Part shown: positions 35,060 to 44,745 of the stretch, piece after piece
How the letters are laid out: each line of letters opens with the position of its first letter
Position numbering within the stretch: position 1 is the first letter of the stretch
Assembly: GCA_040255675.1 (NCBI GenBank)
Contig: JBDZVM010000013.1
Location: forward strand, 31,796-95,795
Source of the DNA: JBDZVM01 sp040255675
Lineage (GTDB): Bacteria; Actinomycetota; Actinomycetes; Acidothermales; Acidothermaceae
Reading direction: 5' to 3'
DNA length: 64,000 nucleotides
The notes under the pieces: generated by a model
Seen by the model: the letters and a program-made list of their open reading frames with translations, nothing else
What the model was told of the DNA's origin: nothing
Database searches by the model: none
Program-made: the position numbers and the translations under genes

Positions 35060-36178
35060 ATGATGACGATCGCCGACAGCGGCTCACGCGCACGCGGCGC
35101 GCCGTCCAGCGTCGCGACGACGGGTGGCATCGACGTCGAAACGGCGGGTGGCGTCGACGACCTCAGGGTCGACGCGGCTGATTTTCCCATCGGCGGCGGT
35201 ATTCCTGACGTAGCGCGGTTCGTCGTGCGCTACGCCGTGCTCGCACCGAGCACGTATAACACGCAGCCGTGGCAGTTTCGCATCGACGACTCGCACATCG
35301 ATCTCTACCTCGACGAAAGCCGCGGGCTGCCTGTCGTCGATCCGGACGATCGGGAAATGGTCATCAGTTGCGGCGCGGCATTGCTCAATTTGCGGCTGGC
35401 GCTGGCATATTTCGGCTATTGGTCGTGGGTGAATCTGTTGCCACGTCGCGACGATCCTTCGCTGCTGGCGCGGGTGCTCATCGATACGTCGGTGACGATC
35501 AGTGACGACGATCGGCAATTGTTCTCGCAGATCGCGCGTCGGCACACCAATCGCGCGCGGTTCGACGAGCGCTTGGTGCCACGGGAATTGCTCGAGCATC
35601 TCGCCGCGGACGCGGGCCGTGAAAACGTCGTCCTCCACGTCATCACCGATTCGGACGAGAAGGCGGCCATCGGAAATCTGGTCGGGCGCGCGGATCGTGA
35701 ACAGTTGGGCGATCGCAGATTCAGGCGCGAGCTTGCCTCCTGGTTGCGAACGGCCCGCAGCCATCGCCGCGACGGCATGCACGGTGCCGGACTCGGGCCG
35801 CACGACGTCATGACGCTTGCGGGCCCGTTCGTCGTCCGCACCTTCGACCTCGGAAACGGACGCGCCGCGTTCGACGAATACCTTGCGGGCAGATCGCCGG
35901 TGCTCGCGATGTTGGGCACTGCCGCTGACGATCAGTCGGCGTGGCTGCGCACCGGCCAGGCTTTGGAGCGCATCTTGCTGCGGTGCACCGCCCACGGGGT
36001 GGGAGCGAGTTTTTTGAACCAGCCAGTCGAGGTGGAAGGCCTTCGCCCGCGGTTGGCCGAGGCCTTCGGCGGTGTCGGATACCCGCAGATCCTGCTGCGG
36101 CTCGGATACGGCCGGGCGTCGTGCGGCGAGCCTCGTCGCCGCGTCGACGACGTGTTGATCGAGCACAAACCCGCGTGA
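35060..36178 (+). CDS. Acg-like nitroreductase-family protein
   Basis: The 372-residue protein belongs to the FMN-binding nitroreductase fold of the Acg type. RYAVLAPSTYNTQPWQF is the family signature near residue 57, IARRHTNRARFDERLVP lies in the middle, and the C-terminal half repeats a degenerate nitroreductase domain ending RLGYG. In mycobacteria Acg-like genes belong to the dormancy/hypoxia regulon and may sequester FMN rather than reduce nitro compounds. ATG 35060 has GGGAG nearby. Its neighbour is a ferredoxin-NADP reductase. Confidence 0.85.
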   Translation: MMTIADSGSRARGAPSSVATTGGIDVETAGGVDDLRVDAADFPIGGGIPDVARFVVRYAVLAPSTYNTQPWQFRIDDSHIDLYLDESRGLPVVDPDDREMVISCGAALLNLRLALAYFGYWSWVNLLPRRDDPSLLARVLIDTSVTISDDDRQLFSQIARRHTNRARFDERLVPRELLEHLAADAGRENVVLHVITDSDEKAAIGNLVGRADREQLGDRRFRRELASWLRTARSHRRDGMHGAGLGPHDVMTLAGPFVVRTFDLGNGRAAFDEYLAGRSPVLAMLGTAADDQSAWLRTGQALERILLRCTAHGVGASFLNQPVEVEGLRPRLAEAFGGVGYPQILLRLGYGRASCGEPRRRVDDVLIEHKPA

Positions 36179-36262
36179 GGAGTTGGCGTGCTGGTCCTGC
36201 GCGCGACCGTCCTCACGTAATAGCGTCAGGCAAAGACTCGCCTCGCCTAGGAGTTGAGGATC

Positions 36263-37300
36263 GTGACGTCGACCCCAGTGACCAACGCCGACCATGACGT
36301 CGACCGCTACGTCGACCATGACGTCGATCTGCTGATCGTGGGGGCGGGCCCGTCCGGCCTTTATGCGGCTTATTACGCGGGTTTTCGCGCGTTGTCGGTG
36401 GTGGTCGTCGATTCGCTGACCGAACCCGGAGGCCAGCTCGCCGCGCTCTACCCCGAGAAAGAGATCTTCGATGTCGGCGGCATCCCGTCGATTCTCGGCC
36501 GCGAGCTTGCGGCAGACCTGTACAAGCAAGCCCAGACGTACAACCCGACCGTCCTGCTCGGCCACAGCGCGGGCGCGCTGACCCGGCTCGACGACGGCAC
36601 CATGACGGTCGCCACCGACACCGGGCTCACGATTCGCGCCAAGGCCATCCTCGTGACCGCCGGAATCGGAATCTTCACCCCACGGCCACTGCCGGCTGGC
36701 GCACAGTACGAGGGCAAGGGTTTGCGCTATTTCGTGCCTGACCCCAATGCCTTGCGCGGCAAACGAATTCTCGTCGTTGGCGGCGGTGACAGCGCGGTCG
36801 ACTACGCGCTCATGCTCGAGCACGTGGCGGCGTCCGTCACGGTCTGCCATCGCCGCGACGCCTTCCGCGCGCACGAAGCGTCGGTGCGGAAGATGCGTGA
36901 GTCGTCGGTGCGCATCATGACGCCCTACCAGGTGAACGCGGTGCTCGGCGCCGACGCCGTCGAAGCGGTGGAGGTCAAGAACCACGACACCGGAGAAACC
37001 GAGAAGCTGGACGTCGACGAAGTGGTCGCCGCCCTGGGTTTCGTCGCCGAACTGGGGCCGCTTGCCGACTGGGGCATGGAGTTGAGCCGGCGCCAGATCG
37101 TGGTCGACACGACGATGGCGACGAGCCTGCCGCGGGTATTCGCCGCCGGTGACATCACCGAGTATCCGGGCAAGGTCAAGCTCATCTCGGTGGGCCTGGG
37201 CGAAGCGGCGATCGCGGTGAACAACGCGGCGGTGGCGATCGACCCCTCGCGCAAGCTGTTCCCCGGCCACTCGTCCGACCCCGGTAAGCAGCCCGGCTAA
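36263..37300 (+). CDS. Ferredoxin--NADP reductase, thioredoxin-reductase-like type
   Basis: A 345-residue flavoprotein with the two nucleotide-binding motifs GAGPSGLYAAYYAG and GGGDSAVDYAL and with VFAAGDITEYPGK near the C-terminus. It has the thioredoxin-reductase fold but no CxxC redox disulfide, which is the mark of the YumC-type ferredoxin/flavodoxin reductases. It would pass electrons between NADPH and ferredoxin. GTG 36263 with TGAGGA at 36255-36260 is the likely start; TTG 36254 is open too. Expressed alone or after the Acg-like gene. Confidence 0.92.
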   Translation: MTSTPVTNADHDVDRYVDHDVDLLIVGAGPSGLYAAYYAGFRALSVVVVDSLTEPGGQLAALYPEKEIFDVGGIPSILGRELAADLYKQAQTYNPTVLLGHSAGALTRLDDGTMTVATDTGLTIRAKAILVTAGIGIFTPRPLPAGAQYEGKGLRYFVPDPNALRGKRILVVGGGDSAVDYALMLEHVAASVTVCHRRDAFRAHEASVRKMRESSVRIMTPYQVNAVLGADAVEAVEVKNHDTGETEKLDVDEVVAALGFVAELGPLADWGMELSRRQIVVDTTMATSLPRVFAAGDITEYPGKVKLISVGLGEAAIAVNNAAVAIDPSRKLFPGHSSDPGKQPG

Positions 37301-37468
37301 GCGCGCTGCGCTAAACGGGTGATCTTGCAGGAGGCGCTGCCGGTCTACGCGGGCAAACACGGCAAAGCACGCAAATACGTAAGCGCAGTGTGGTGACCCG
37401 AGCACATAACGTCACTGACCTTTTTGGCCCCTACCGCTTCTGATCATCACGTGGCCAGGCTGTCGTCC

Positions 37469-38605
37469 ATGCGCGCACCACGTATCAGGGCCCGTCTTGT
37501 CTCGGCCCGCGTTGTCTCGGTTGTGTCCTCGCTGGCCGCGTTCACCGCGGTCACCGCTGTCGCCGGCCCCGCCACGTCCGCCTCCGCGACGCCGCGATCG
37601 CAGGCTCGCGCGGTGACGCCGTCCGTGATCGCGAGCGACGCCAGCTGGCTGCTGCAAGCTCAGCTTCCGGACGGCGCGATCGCCTGGTACATCGATAGGC
37701 GGCACATCTCGCCGTACCAGGCGAACTACGCCGCGATCGGTCTTGCCGAAGCCGCGAAGCAAACCGGTGACCCAACGTATTCGCGCGCCGCCTGGGCATG
37801 GCTTTCGTGGTACGCGGCGCACGAGGATTCGAACGGCTACGTCACCGACTACGACGTCGACGCCGACGGCATCGAGACATCGACCGGCGACGAAGACTCG
37901 ACCGACGCGTACGCCGGCACGTTCTTGTCCGCCGTTCGCGCGACGTATCTCGTCGACCCCGACCTCGGTAAGCTCCAGGAGGTGCGCGCAGGCATCGCGG
38001 GCGCCGTCCACGCGATCGAGACGACCCTGGACGTCGACGGGCTCACGTGGGCCAAGCCGACCTGGCACGTCAAATACCTCATGGACCAAGCGGAGACGTA
38101 CGACGGCTTGGTGAGCGCGGCTGAACTCGCGAGCGATCTTGGCGACAGCGAGCTGGCCGCGGCCGCCGACACTGATGCGGGCGCGATGAAGGCCGGCATC
38201 GCCTCGCTGTGGGACGCCCCGACCGGCGCGTACGACTGGGCGAAGAGCAGCGGCGTCAACACCACCGACTGGAGCGTCCTCTATCCGGACGCGATGGAGC
38301 AGGCCTGGATCGCCGCGTCGCCCGCGATCAGCGACGCGCGTGCCCGTCAGCTCGCGCGATCGGTCGAGTCGTTTCAGCCGTTGTGGGACCAACCCGACGC
38401 GATCACGGCCGGCGCTACGGTCGGTTACTGGCCGGTCGCCGGCTGGGCGTTGCTTCGCTTGGGTTGGACCTCGCAAGCCGAGCAGGCCGCCCAATCGATC
38501 AGATCCGCCGCGATCTCGGCGAACCGTGAGTGGCCGTTCACGACGGGTGTTGCCGGCCAACTGATCGTGCTCGAAAGCGGCGACGCGGCCCTCGCGATGC
38601 CCTGA
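37469..38605 (+). CDS. Secreted six-hairpin glycosidase-like protein
   Basis: A 378-residue protein with a signal peptide (Arg-rich MRAPRIRARLVSARV, then VSSLAAFTAVTAVAG, cleavage near ATSASA). The mature part has repeated helical hairpins with aromatic loops: WLLQAQLPDGAIAWYID near residue 70, YAAIGLAEAAKQTG, and WSVLYPDAMEQAW near residue 275. The pattern fits alpha/alpha-toroid glycoside hydrolases. Substrate and exact family are not recognised. ATG 37469 is preferred to TTG 37424 because it starts the n-region of the signal peptide. Confidence 0.75.
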   Translation: MRAPRIRARLVSARVVSVVSSLAAFTAVTAVAGPATSASATPRSQARAVTPSVIASDASWLLQAQLPDGAIAWYIDRRHISPYQANYAAIGLAEAAKQTGDPTYSRAAWAWLSWYAAHEDSNGYVTDYDVDADGIETSTGDEDSTDAYAGTFLSAVRATYLVDPDLGKLQEVRAGIAGAVHAIETTLDVDGLTWAKPTWHVKYLMDQAETYDGLVSAAELASDLGDSELAAAADTDAGAMKAGIASLWDAPTGAYDWAKSSGVNTTDWSVLYPDAMEQAWIAASPAISDARARQLARSVESFQPLWDQPDAITAGATVGYWPVAGWALLRLGWTSQAEQAAQSIRSAAISANREWPFTTGVAGQLIVLESGDAALAMP

Positions 38606-38689
38606 AAGGCCCGGTCATAAGGTCCGGTAAAGGAAGAATTGTCGGTCGATGGTTGAGCGCGTGGCGTAGCCGCTGCGAGACTGGGACGT

Positions 38690-40903
38690 ATGAATCTCCG
38701 CCGGTCACGACGCCGCAGTCGTGACTGGACCGACTCCGTAGATCTCGTCGAGACGTACGCGGTTGTGCCCGGGCCCGATGGCGTGCGTGCCGGCCGCAAG
38801 CATGTCGAGCAATGGGTCGCGAAAAACTGCGGCGACGATCTTGCTGTTGACGCCGCGCTTGTTGCCGGGGAGTTGTTGGCCAACGCGCACCAGCACGGCG
38901 CTCCGCCTGTCACGGTTCGGCTCGCGACCGACGCTGATCGCGTACGCCTCGAAGTGAGCGACGCGAGTCCGCGCTGGCCGATCGTCGGCCCCGCCAACGT
39001 GTCGAGCATGACGGGTCGCGGACTCACCCTCGTCGACTCGGTGAGCGCGAGCTGGGGCGTTCGGCGAGAAGAGGAGGGCGGCAAGACGATCTGGTGCGAG
39101 TTATCACGTGCTGCTGATACGTGTCCGGCGGCCGCGATCGACATCGACGCGCTGCTCGCTGGCGACGAGGAAGTTCCGATCGCTGAACCGCGTTACACGA
39201 TCGTCTTGGGTGATGTGCCTACCCGCTTGCTCATCGACGCCAAGGCACACGTCGACAACCTTGTTCGCGAGTTTTCCCTCGCGGCGGGCACCGGTGAGCG
39301 GTCGACGCGCGCACCCGATATTCCCGAGCACTTGGCGAACCTCATTACGACCGTCGTCCATGGATTTTCTGACGCGCGGGAGGCGATCAAGCGACAAGCG
39401 TTAGCTGCCGCGCAGCACGATTTGCCGCGCGCCATGCTGACCCTGCACGTGCCGTTGTCGGCGGCCGACGCGGGCGAGGCTTACCTAGCCGCTCTCGATG
39501 AAGCCGACGCCTACGCCCGAGCGTCACGGTTGCTCACTCTCGAGACCCCGCCCGAGCATCGGTTGTTTCGCCGCTGGTACGTCGAGGCCCTGGTCCGGCA
39601 ACTGCGAAGCGTCGCCGCTGGTGAGCCGCCGGGGGAGATCGAGCCGTTCGAGCGCCGGCTGCTCGCCGAAGTACGCACGCTATCGGCCGCGCAGCGGATC
39701 ACCGACCGCGCTGCCCGCCTGCAGCGGGTGACCGCGGCGCTGGCCCGAGCCCGTACGCCCGAAGACGTCGCTTCGGTAGTGGTGTTCGAAGCGGTCTCGG
39801 CACTCGGTGCCTCCGGCGGCGGTCTGCTCCTGCCCGCGGCGGACGGCGAACATCTCGCCGTACCGGGAGTGATCGGTTACGGCGACCAACTCGTCGGCCA
39901 GTTTCGCGCGGAGCCGCTCGACGCGCCGCTACCCGCGGCCACGGCGATCCGCGAAGGAAGGCCGATCTGGCTCGAGTCGCGCGAGGAACGCGACGAGCAG
40001 TTTCCCGCGCTGCGAGGCTTCGAACCCGCCACCGTAGCCATGTGCACAGTGCCACTCGTCGTCGGGCAGCGCACGCTCGGAGCACTCCGTTTCAGTTTCA
40101 GCACGTCGAAGTTGTTCGACGAAGCCGAACGGAGTTTCGTTACCGCGCTCGCCACCCAAACCGCGCAGACGCTGCTGCGCACGGAGACTTACGAGGCCGA
40201 ACGCGAGGCGGCGCTCGGGCTGCAGCGCGCGTTGCTCCCGCAAGCCGTGGCCGAGGTACCCGATTGGGATGTCGCCGCGTATTACAACCCCGCGGGCGGT
40301 CAAGAGGTCGGCGGCGATTTCTACGATGTGGTGCCCACTCCCGACGGCAGGATCGCCGCGATCGTCGGCGACGTCATGGGCCGCGGTGTGCAGGCGGCGG
40401 CCGCGATGGCGGAGCTTCGATCGGTCACGAGGGCGTACGTCGTCGACGATCCCGATCCCGCGACGGTGTTTCGTCGGGTCGACGCCTTCTGCGATGCGGT
40501 CGATTACGGACAGCTCGCCACCGTGCTGTACTTCTTGGTCGAACCCGGCCGTGGGATTGTTGAGATCATCAGCGCCGGCCACCTGCCGCCGCTCCTCGTG
40601 TCGGCGGGCCAGGCCAGACTCGTCGACGTCCCTCGTGGTTTGCCCTTCGGTTGCGGGCCCGACGAACGCATCGCGACTACCGTAGGGGTGCCTTCGGGTA
40701 CCGCGCTCGTCGCGATCACTGACGGCCTCGTCGAGCGTCGCGGCGAAGACATCGACGTCGGTATCAACCGGCTGCTCGACGCGACAAGCGCGCCAGCCAT
40801 GGCGACTGCGCGGGCTGTTTTGAGCCGGCTGCTCAACGCGGGCTCCATGCAGCGTGCTCGCGACGACGACGACATCACCATCTTGGTGTTACGCCACGAG
40901 TAA
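38690..40903 (+). CDS. HATPase-GAF-PP2C fusion, partner-switching phosphatase
   Basis: The 737-residue protein joins three domains. Residues about 25-140 are an RsbW-type ATPase (LVAGELLANAHQHG N-box, MTGRGLTLVD Gly box). About 350-490 is a GAF domain. The rest is a SpoIIE/RsbU-like PP2C phosphatase with GGDFYDVV, GDVMGRGVQAA, ITDGLVERRGEDID and DDDDITILV, the metal-binding Asp set. Such phosphatases remove phosphate from STAS proteins to release sigma factors. Kinase-type and phosphatase domains in one chain are opposed activities. The function of a linker region (150-340) is unknown. Confidence 0.9.
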   Translation: MNLRRSRRRSRDWTDSVDLVETYAVVPGPDGVRAGRKHVEQWVAKNCGDDLAVDAALVAGELLANAHQHGAPPVTVRLATDADRVRLEVSDASPRWPIVGPANVSSMTGRGLTLVDSVSASWGVRREEEGGKTIWCELSRAADTCPAAAIDIDALLAGDEEVPIAEPRYTIVLGDVPTRLLIDAKAHVDNLVREFSLAAGTGERSTRAPDIPEHLANLITTVVHGFSDAREAIKRQALAAAQHDLPRAMLTLHVPLSAADAGEAYLAALDEADAYARASRLLTLETPPEHRLFRRWYVEALVRQLRSVAAGEPPGEIEPFERRLLAEVRTLSAAQRITDRAARLQRVTAALARARTPEDVASVVVFEAVSALGASGGGLLLPAADGEHLAVPGVIGYGDQLVGQFRAEPLDAPLPAATAIREGRPIWLESREERDEQFPALRGFEPATVAMCTVPLVVGQRTLGALRFSFSTSKLFDEAERSFVTALATQTAQTLLRTETYEAEREAALGLQRALLPQAVAEVPDWDVAAYYNPAGGQEVGGDFYDVVPTPDGRIAAIVGDVMGRGVQAAAAMAELRSVTRAYVVDDPDPATVFRRVDAFCDAVDYGQLATVLYFLVEPGRGIVEIISAGHLPPLLVSAGQARLVDVPRGLPFGCGPDERIATTVGVPSGTALVAITDGLVERRGEDIDVGINRLLDATSAPAMATARAVLSRLLNAGSMQRARDDDDITILVLRHE

Positions 40904-41030
40904 GCAACACGCGCGACGTTGGGCTAGCGTCGTCCGCGACCTTTGATGCACAATGTGACCACCGGTACCAAAGAGACGAAAGAGGACGTCGGGGAAGGCG
41001 TACCTCGGTTCACGTCTCACGGAGGTTCCG

Positions 41031-41510
41031 GTGGCAACACGCGGCGTCTTGTACGTCCACTCCGCTATGCCGGCGCTCAGCCCGCACGTCGAATGGGCTG
41101 TGGCCGGCATTCTCGGCATGCCTGTGCGTCTCGACTGGCAACCGCAACCGGTGTCGCCCGGCACGGTGCGTACCGAGTCGGCGTGGGTGGGCGAGCCGGG
41201 ATGCGCCGCCCGCATGGCGTCTGCCCTCGCCGGGTGGCCGATCCGCTTCGAGGTCACCGAAGATCCGAGTCTTGGTTTCGACGGTGAGCGCTATTCGTTC
41301 ACCCCGAGTCTTGGCATGTTCCACGCGACGACCGCTGCTAACGGCGACCTCGTCGTCCCGGAAAACCGGCTACGCCAGCTACTGTCGTCGGCAGCCGACA
41401 TCGGCGCCGAGATCCATCGTGTGCTCGGCGCGCCATGGGACGCCGAGCTGGAGACGTTCCGCCACGCGGGCGACGGTGCTCAGGTGCGCTGGTTGCACCA
41501 GGTGGTGTAG
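41031..41510 (+). CDS. DUF3145 family protein
   Basis: The 159-residue protein matches the actinobacterial DUF3145 family: TRGVLYVHSAMPALSPHVEW at the start, VGEPGCAARMASALAGWP in the middle and a WLHQVV end. It has no known function but is regularly found next to the fatty-acid synthase locus, as here. GTG 41031 has GGAGG eight bases upstream. The adjoining accD gene is convergent. Confidence 0.9.
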   Translation: MATRGVLYVHSAMPALSPHVEWAVAGILGMPVRLDWQPQPVSPGTVRTESAWVGEPGCAARMASALAGWPIRFEVTEDPSLGFDGERYSFTPSLGMFHATTAANGDLVVPENRLRQLLSSAADIGAEIHRVLGAPWDAELETFRHAGDGAQVRWLHQVV

Positions 41511-41516
41511 GCGCTC

Positions 41517-41711
41517 ATGCGAATGGTTGCGCACGTACCGGCACTGCGTCGTCGCTTCCGTCGCGGGCAGGCTCGCGGCCGCCCATCATCGCCTCGCCAG
41601 CTCGTGCTCCTCGCCGACGCCGACCTGCTCGCCTTGCGCATGCGGTCTCACGACGATCGACGCCACGAACCGCGGCCTCGCGATGTCGGTGGTGACCCGA
41701 CTCGCTGGTGA
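41517..41711 (+). CDS. Small hypothetical open frame after DUF3145
   Basis: A 64-codon frame, Arg-rich, that fills the 206-base gap between DUF3145 and accD. It begins six bases after the DUF3145 stop but lacks a clear ribosome-binding site and has mediocre third-position GC. No family is recognised. It may be chance. Confidence 0.22.
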   Translation: MRMVAHVPALRRRFRRGQARGRPSSPRQLVLLADADLLALRMRSHDDRRHEPRPRDVGGDPTRW

Positions 41712-41717
41712 TGTCGT

Positions 41718-43142
41718 CTATAGAGGAATGTTGCCGTGCGCCCCGCGGTCTTGGGGTAGCACGGCGGCGGCGGCCGCGATAGCACTCGCGATTTCGGACC
41801 GTGTTTTCGCCGGCGCGACGACTTCGTCGACAACGCCCAACGCGACTGCCTTGTCGATGCCGCCCGAGAATTTCTCGTGCTCGGCGGCTAACTCGAGTTC
41901 GAGTGAGGGCCGCAGCGCCTCGCCGACCTCGGCCAGCTTGCGGCGATGCAAGATGCGAACCGCCGCGACGGATCCCATGACCGCGATCTCCGCCCCCGGC
42001 CAGGCCAGCACCTTCGTGGCGCCGAGCGCTCGCGAGTTCATCGCGATGTAGGCGCCGCCATACGACTTGCGGGTGATCAGCGTGACCCGCGGCACGACGG
42101 CTTCGGCAAAGGCGTGCAGCAGTTTCGCGCCGCGGCGCACCACGCCGTCCCATTCTTGGCCGAGCCCTGGCAGATAGCCGGGCACGTCGACGACGACGAT
42201 CAGCGGAACGCCGAACGCGTCGCACATGCGCACGAAACGAGCTGCCTTTTCGGCTGACGTCGCGTCGAGGCAACCGCCGAGGCGCAGCGGGTTGTTCGCG
42301 ATGACGCCGACCGTGCGCCCGGAGAGCCGCCCGAGCGTGGTGACGATGTTCGGCGCCCACTTCGCGTGCAGTTCGACGCCAGGGGAGTCGAGCAGGCCGG
42401 CGACGAGCGGGTGCACGTCGTAGGCACGCTTCGCGCCCTCGGGCAGCAGCCCCTCGAGGTCGATGTCGACCAACTCGGTGTCACCGAGTTTTCCTTGGTT
42501 TCCAAGCAGATCAGCCAGCTCGCGGGCTTGGGCGAACGCGTCGGTGTCGGAGTCGGCGAGCAGATGCACGACGCCGCTGCGGCGTCCGTGCACTTCGGCG
42601 CCGCCGAGGCGCTCCATGTCGACGTCCTCGCCGGTGACGCTGCGGACGACGTCGGGACCGGTGACGAAGATGCGCCCGTTCGGCGCCATGATGACGATGT
42701 CGGTGAGCGCCGGCCCGTAGGCCGCGCCGCCGGCGGAAGGTCCGAGCACCACTGAAATTTGCGGCACTTTTCCGGACGCGCGGGTCATGGCGGCGAACAC
42801 CCGGCCGATGCCGTCGAGGCTCTCGGCACCTTCACGCAGGCGCGCGCCGCCCGAATGCCAGAGGCCGACGATCGGCACGCCGTCCGCGAGCGCCCGGTCG
42901 TAGGCAGTCACGACCGCTGTGCAGCCGGCGCTACCCAACGCACCGCCTTGAATCGTCGGGTCGCTGGCGAACGCGACGGCCGGTGTACCGAGCATGCGTC
43001 CGACTCCGGCGAGTACGCCGCTGTCGTCGATGTCTGTGATCGGCTCGAAGGTTCCCTCATCGAACAGGACAGCGAGCCGAGCGGTCGGTGAGCGGGGATC
43101 GAGGGCGGTTTCGGCGGCGTTAGTCAACGAATATCCCTTCAC
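41718..43142 (-). CDS. accD: Acyl-CoA carboxylase beta subunit (carboxyltransferase), AccD6-like
   Basis: The 474-residue carboxyltransferase moves CO2 from carboxybiotin to acetyl- or propionyl-CoA, giving malonyl-CoA for fatty-acid synthesis. GGARLREGAESLDG and the GSAGCTAVVTAYDRA loop belong to the N-terminal acyl-CoA lobe; RKSYGGAYIAMNSRALGA to the C-terminal biotin lobe. In mycobacteria accD6 closes the kas operon, the same position as here. The GTG start overlaps the fabF stop (GTGA). No epsilon subunit gene is visible. Confidence 0.94.
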   Translation of the reverse strand: MKGYSLTNAAETALDPRSPTARLAVLFDEGTFEPITDIDDSGVLAGVGRMLGTPAVAFASDPTIQGGALGSAGCTAVVTAYDRALADGVPIVGLWHSGGARLREGAESLDGIGRVFAAMTRASGKVPQISVVLGPSAGGAAYGPALTDIVIMAPNGRIFVTGPDVVRSVTGEDVDMERLGGAEVHGRRSGVVHLLADSDTDAFAQARELADLLGNQGKLGDTELVDIDLEGLLPEGAKRAYDVHPLVAGLLDSPGVELHAKWAPNIVTTLGRLSGRTVGVIANNPLRLGGCLDATSAEKAARFVRMCDAFGVPLIVVVDVPGYLPGLGQEWDGVVRRGAKLLHAFAEAVVPRVTLITRKSYGGAYIAMNSRALGATKVLAWPGAEIAVMGSVAAVRILHRRKLAEVGEALRPSLELELAAEHEKFSGGIDKAVALGVVDEVVAPAKTRSEIASAIAAAAAVLPQDRGAHGNIPL

Positions 43143-44398
43143 ACGGGCGAGATTGCGAGCACGACGTTGTGGCCGCCGAACCCGAATGCGTTCGACAGCG
43201 CCGGCCCGCTCGGGATCGCCCGCGGGTCGACGGTGACGACGTCGAGGTCGATGTCGTCGTCCTTGTCTTCGAGGTTCAGCGTGGGCGGGGCGACCCGCTC
43301 GCGGACGGCGAGCACGGTGGCAACCGCCTCGACTGCCCCTGCCGCGCCGAGCAGGTGGCCGTGACTCGACTTCGGCGCGCTCACCGCGACATGGTCGGCG
43401 TCGGCGCCGAAAACGTCGCGAATGGCCTTCGCTTCGGCGGCGTCGCCTTGCGGCGTGGACGTCGCGTGCGCGTTGATGTGCACGATGTCGGACGTCGTCA
43501 GCCCGGCGTCGGCCAGCGCGAGCCGCAAGGCGCGGGCAACCCCGAGTCCTTCCGGTTCGGGGGCGGCGAAATGGTAGCCGTCGGACGAAAGGCCGGCTCC
43601 CGAAAGCTCGGCGAGGATGTGCGCGCCCCTCGCCTTGGCGTACTCCTCCGACTCGAGTACGACAGCTCCCGCGCCTTCACCCATGACGAACCCGTCGCGC
43701 GCCTTGTCGTACGGGCGCGAGGCTCTCTCGGGCTCGTCATTGCGGGTCGACATGGCGCGCATCGAGGCGAACGCGGCGAGCGGCAGTTCGTGGATCGCCG
43801 CTTCGGTGCCGCCGCAAACGACGACGTCGGCACGGCCAGACCGAATCATTTGCAAGCCGTACGCGATCGCTTCCGCGCCCGAAGCGCAGGCGCTGACCGG
43901 GGTGTGCACGCCGGCTCGCGCACCGAGGTCGAGCCCTACCGCGACAGCCGGACCGTTCGGCATCAGCATCGGCACCGTGTGCGGCGAGACGCGCCGCGGG
44001 CCTTTTTCCTTGAGCACGTCGTAGGCGTTCAGCAGCGTGGTGACGCCGCCGATCCCCGACGCGAACACGACGGCTAGCCGTTCTTTGTCGATGTCCGGCT
44101 TGCCAGCGTGCGCCCAGGCCTCGCGCCCGGCGATGAGCGCGAACTGCTGAGACCGGTCGAGGGTGCGCGCTTCGACGCGCTCGAGCACGTCGAGCGGGTC
44201 GACCGCCGCGCGGGCGGCGATCTGGCATGGCAGGGGAGCCGCCCATTCGTCGGTGAGTCGCCCGACGCCCGAGCGTCCTTCCAGCAATCCTGACCAGGTG
44301 GTCGCGACGTCGCCGCCGAGTGGGGTGGTGGCGCCGAGTCCGGTGATCACGACCCGGCGCACCCGGCGAGGGGTTTCGCCGCTGGGTGTTGTGCTCAC
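43139..44398 (-). CDS. fabF: Beta-ketoacyl-ACP synthase II
   Basis: FabF condenses acyl-ACP with malonyl-ACP to elongate fatty acids. The 419-residue protein has the Cys-His-His triad: TPVSACASGAEAI, NAHATSTPQGD and KSSHGHLLGAAG. It is preceded by acpP and followed by accD with a four-base overlap. GTG at 44396-44398 has AAGGAG upstream. In mycobacteria the same locus carries two KAS genes; here there is one. Confidence 0.96.
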   Translation of the reverse strand: MSTTPSGETPRRVRRVVITGLGATTPLGGDVATTWSGLLEGRSGVGRLTDEWAAPLPCQIAARAAVDPLDVLERVEARTLDRSQQFALIAGREAWAHAGKPDIDKERLAVVFASGIGGVTTLLNAYDVLKEKGPRRVSPHTVPMLMPNGPAVAVGLDLGARAGVHTPVSACASGAEAIAYGLQMIRSGRADVVVCGGTEAAIHELPLAAFASMRAMSTRNDEPERASRPYDKARDGFVMGEGAGAVVLESEEYAKARGAHILAELSGAGLSSDGYHFAAPEPEGLGVARALRLALADAGLTTSDIVHINAHATSTPQGDAAEAKAIRDVFGADADHVAVSAPKSSHGHLLGAAGAVEAVATVLAVRERVAPPTLNLEDKDDDIDLDVVTVDPRAIPSGPALSNAFGFGGHNVVLAISPV

Positions 44399-44450
44399 TG
44401 CTCTCCTTGCGATTGGCAGGCTCAGGCAGAAACGCGCTGCCTGTCGGGCG

Positions 44451-44705
44451 TCACGCGGTGACGCCGGCCTTTTCGATGTAGCTGACCGCGTCGCCCACGG
44501 TCTTCAGGTTCTTGACGTCGTCGTCGGGAATGCGCACGCCGAACTTCTCTTCGGCTGCCACGACCACCTCGACCATCGACAGCGAGTCGACGTCGAGATC
44601 GTCGGTGAAGCTCTTGTCGAGCTGGACGTCGGCAGTGGGGATGCCGGCCACCTCGTTCACGATCTCGGCGAGACCGGCGAGGATTTCGTCCTGCGACAGG
44701 GCCAT
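44451..44705 (-). CDS. acpP: Acyl carrier protein
   Basis: An 84-residue acidic protein. The phosphopantetheine serine is Ser41 in DLDVDSLSMVE, the canonical D-S-L motif. MALSQDEILAGLAEIVNEVAG is the first helix. A GGAG site precedes the ATG at 44703-44705. It carries growing acyl chains between the FabD, FabH and FabF proteins encoded alongside. Confidence 0.97.
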   Translation of the reverse strand: MALSQDEILAGLAEIVNEVAGIPTADVQLDKSFTDDLDVDSLSMVEVVVAAEEKFGVRIPDDDVKNLKTVGDAVSYIEKAGVTA

Positions 44706-44745
44706 GAGCGTTCTCCTTCGGTGAGCGTTTGGTGGGTTGGACGGA

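Noticed and set aside
37319..37396. 25-codon frame after the ferredoxin reductase (VILQEALPVYAGKHGKARKY...)
   Set aside because: It reads like a protein tail but matches nothing I know and has no clear start signal; it may be a relic, not supportable as a gene.
35084..37405. 773-codon open frame on the minus strand
   Set aside because: It is the complement of the Acg-like and ferredoxin-reductase genes, has low-complexity Arg/His/Asp composition and no family motifs. High GC makes such antisense frames common.
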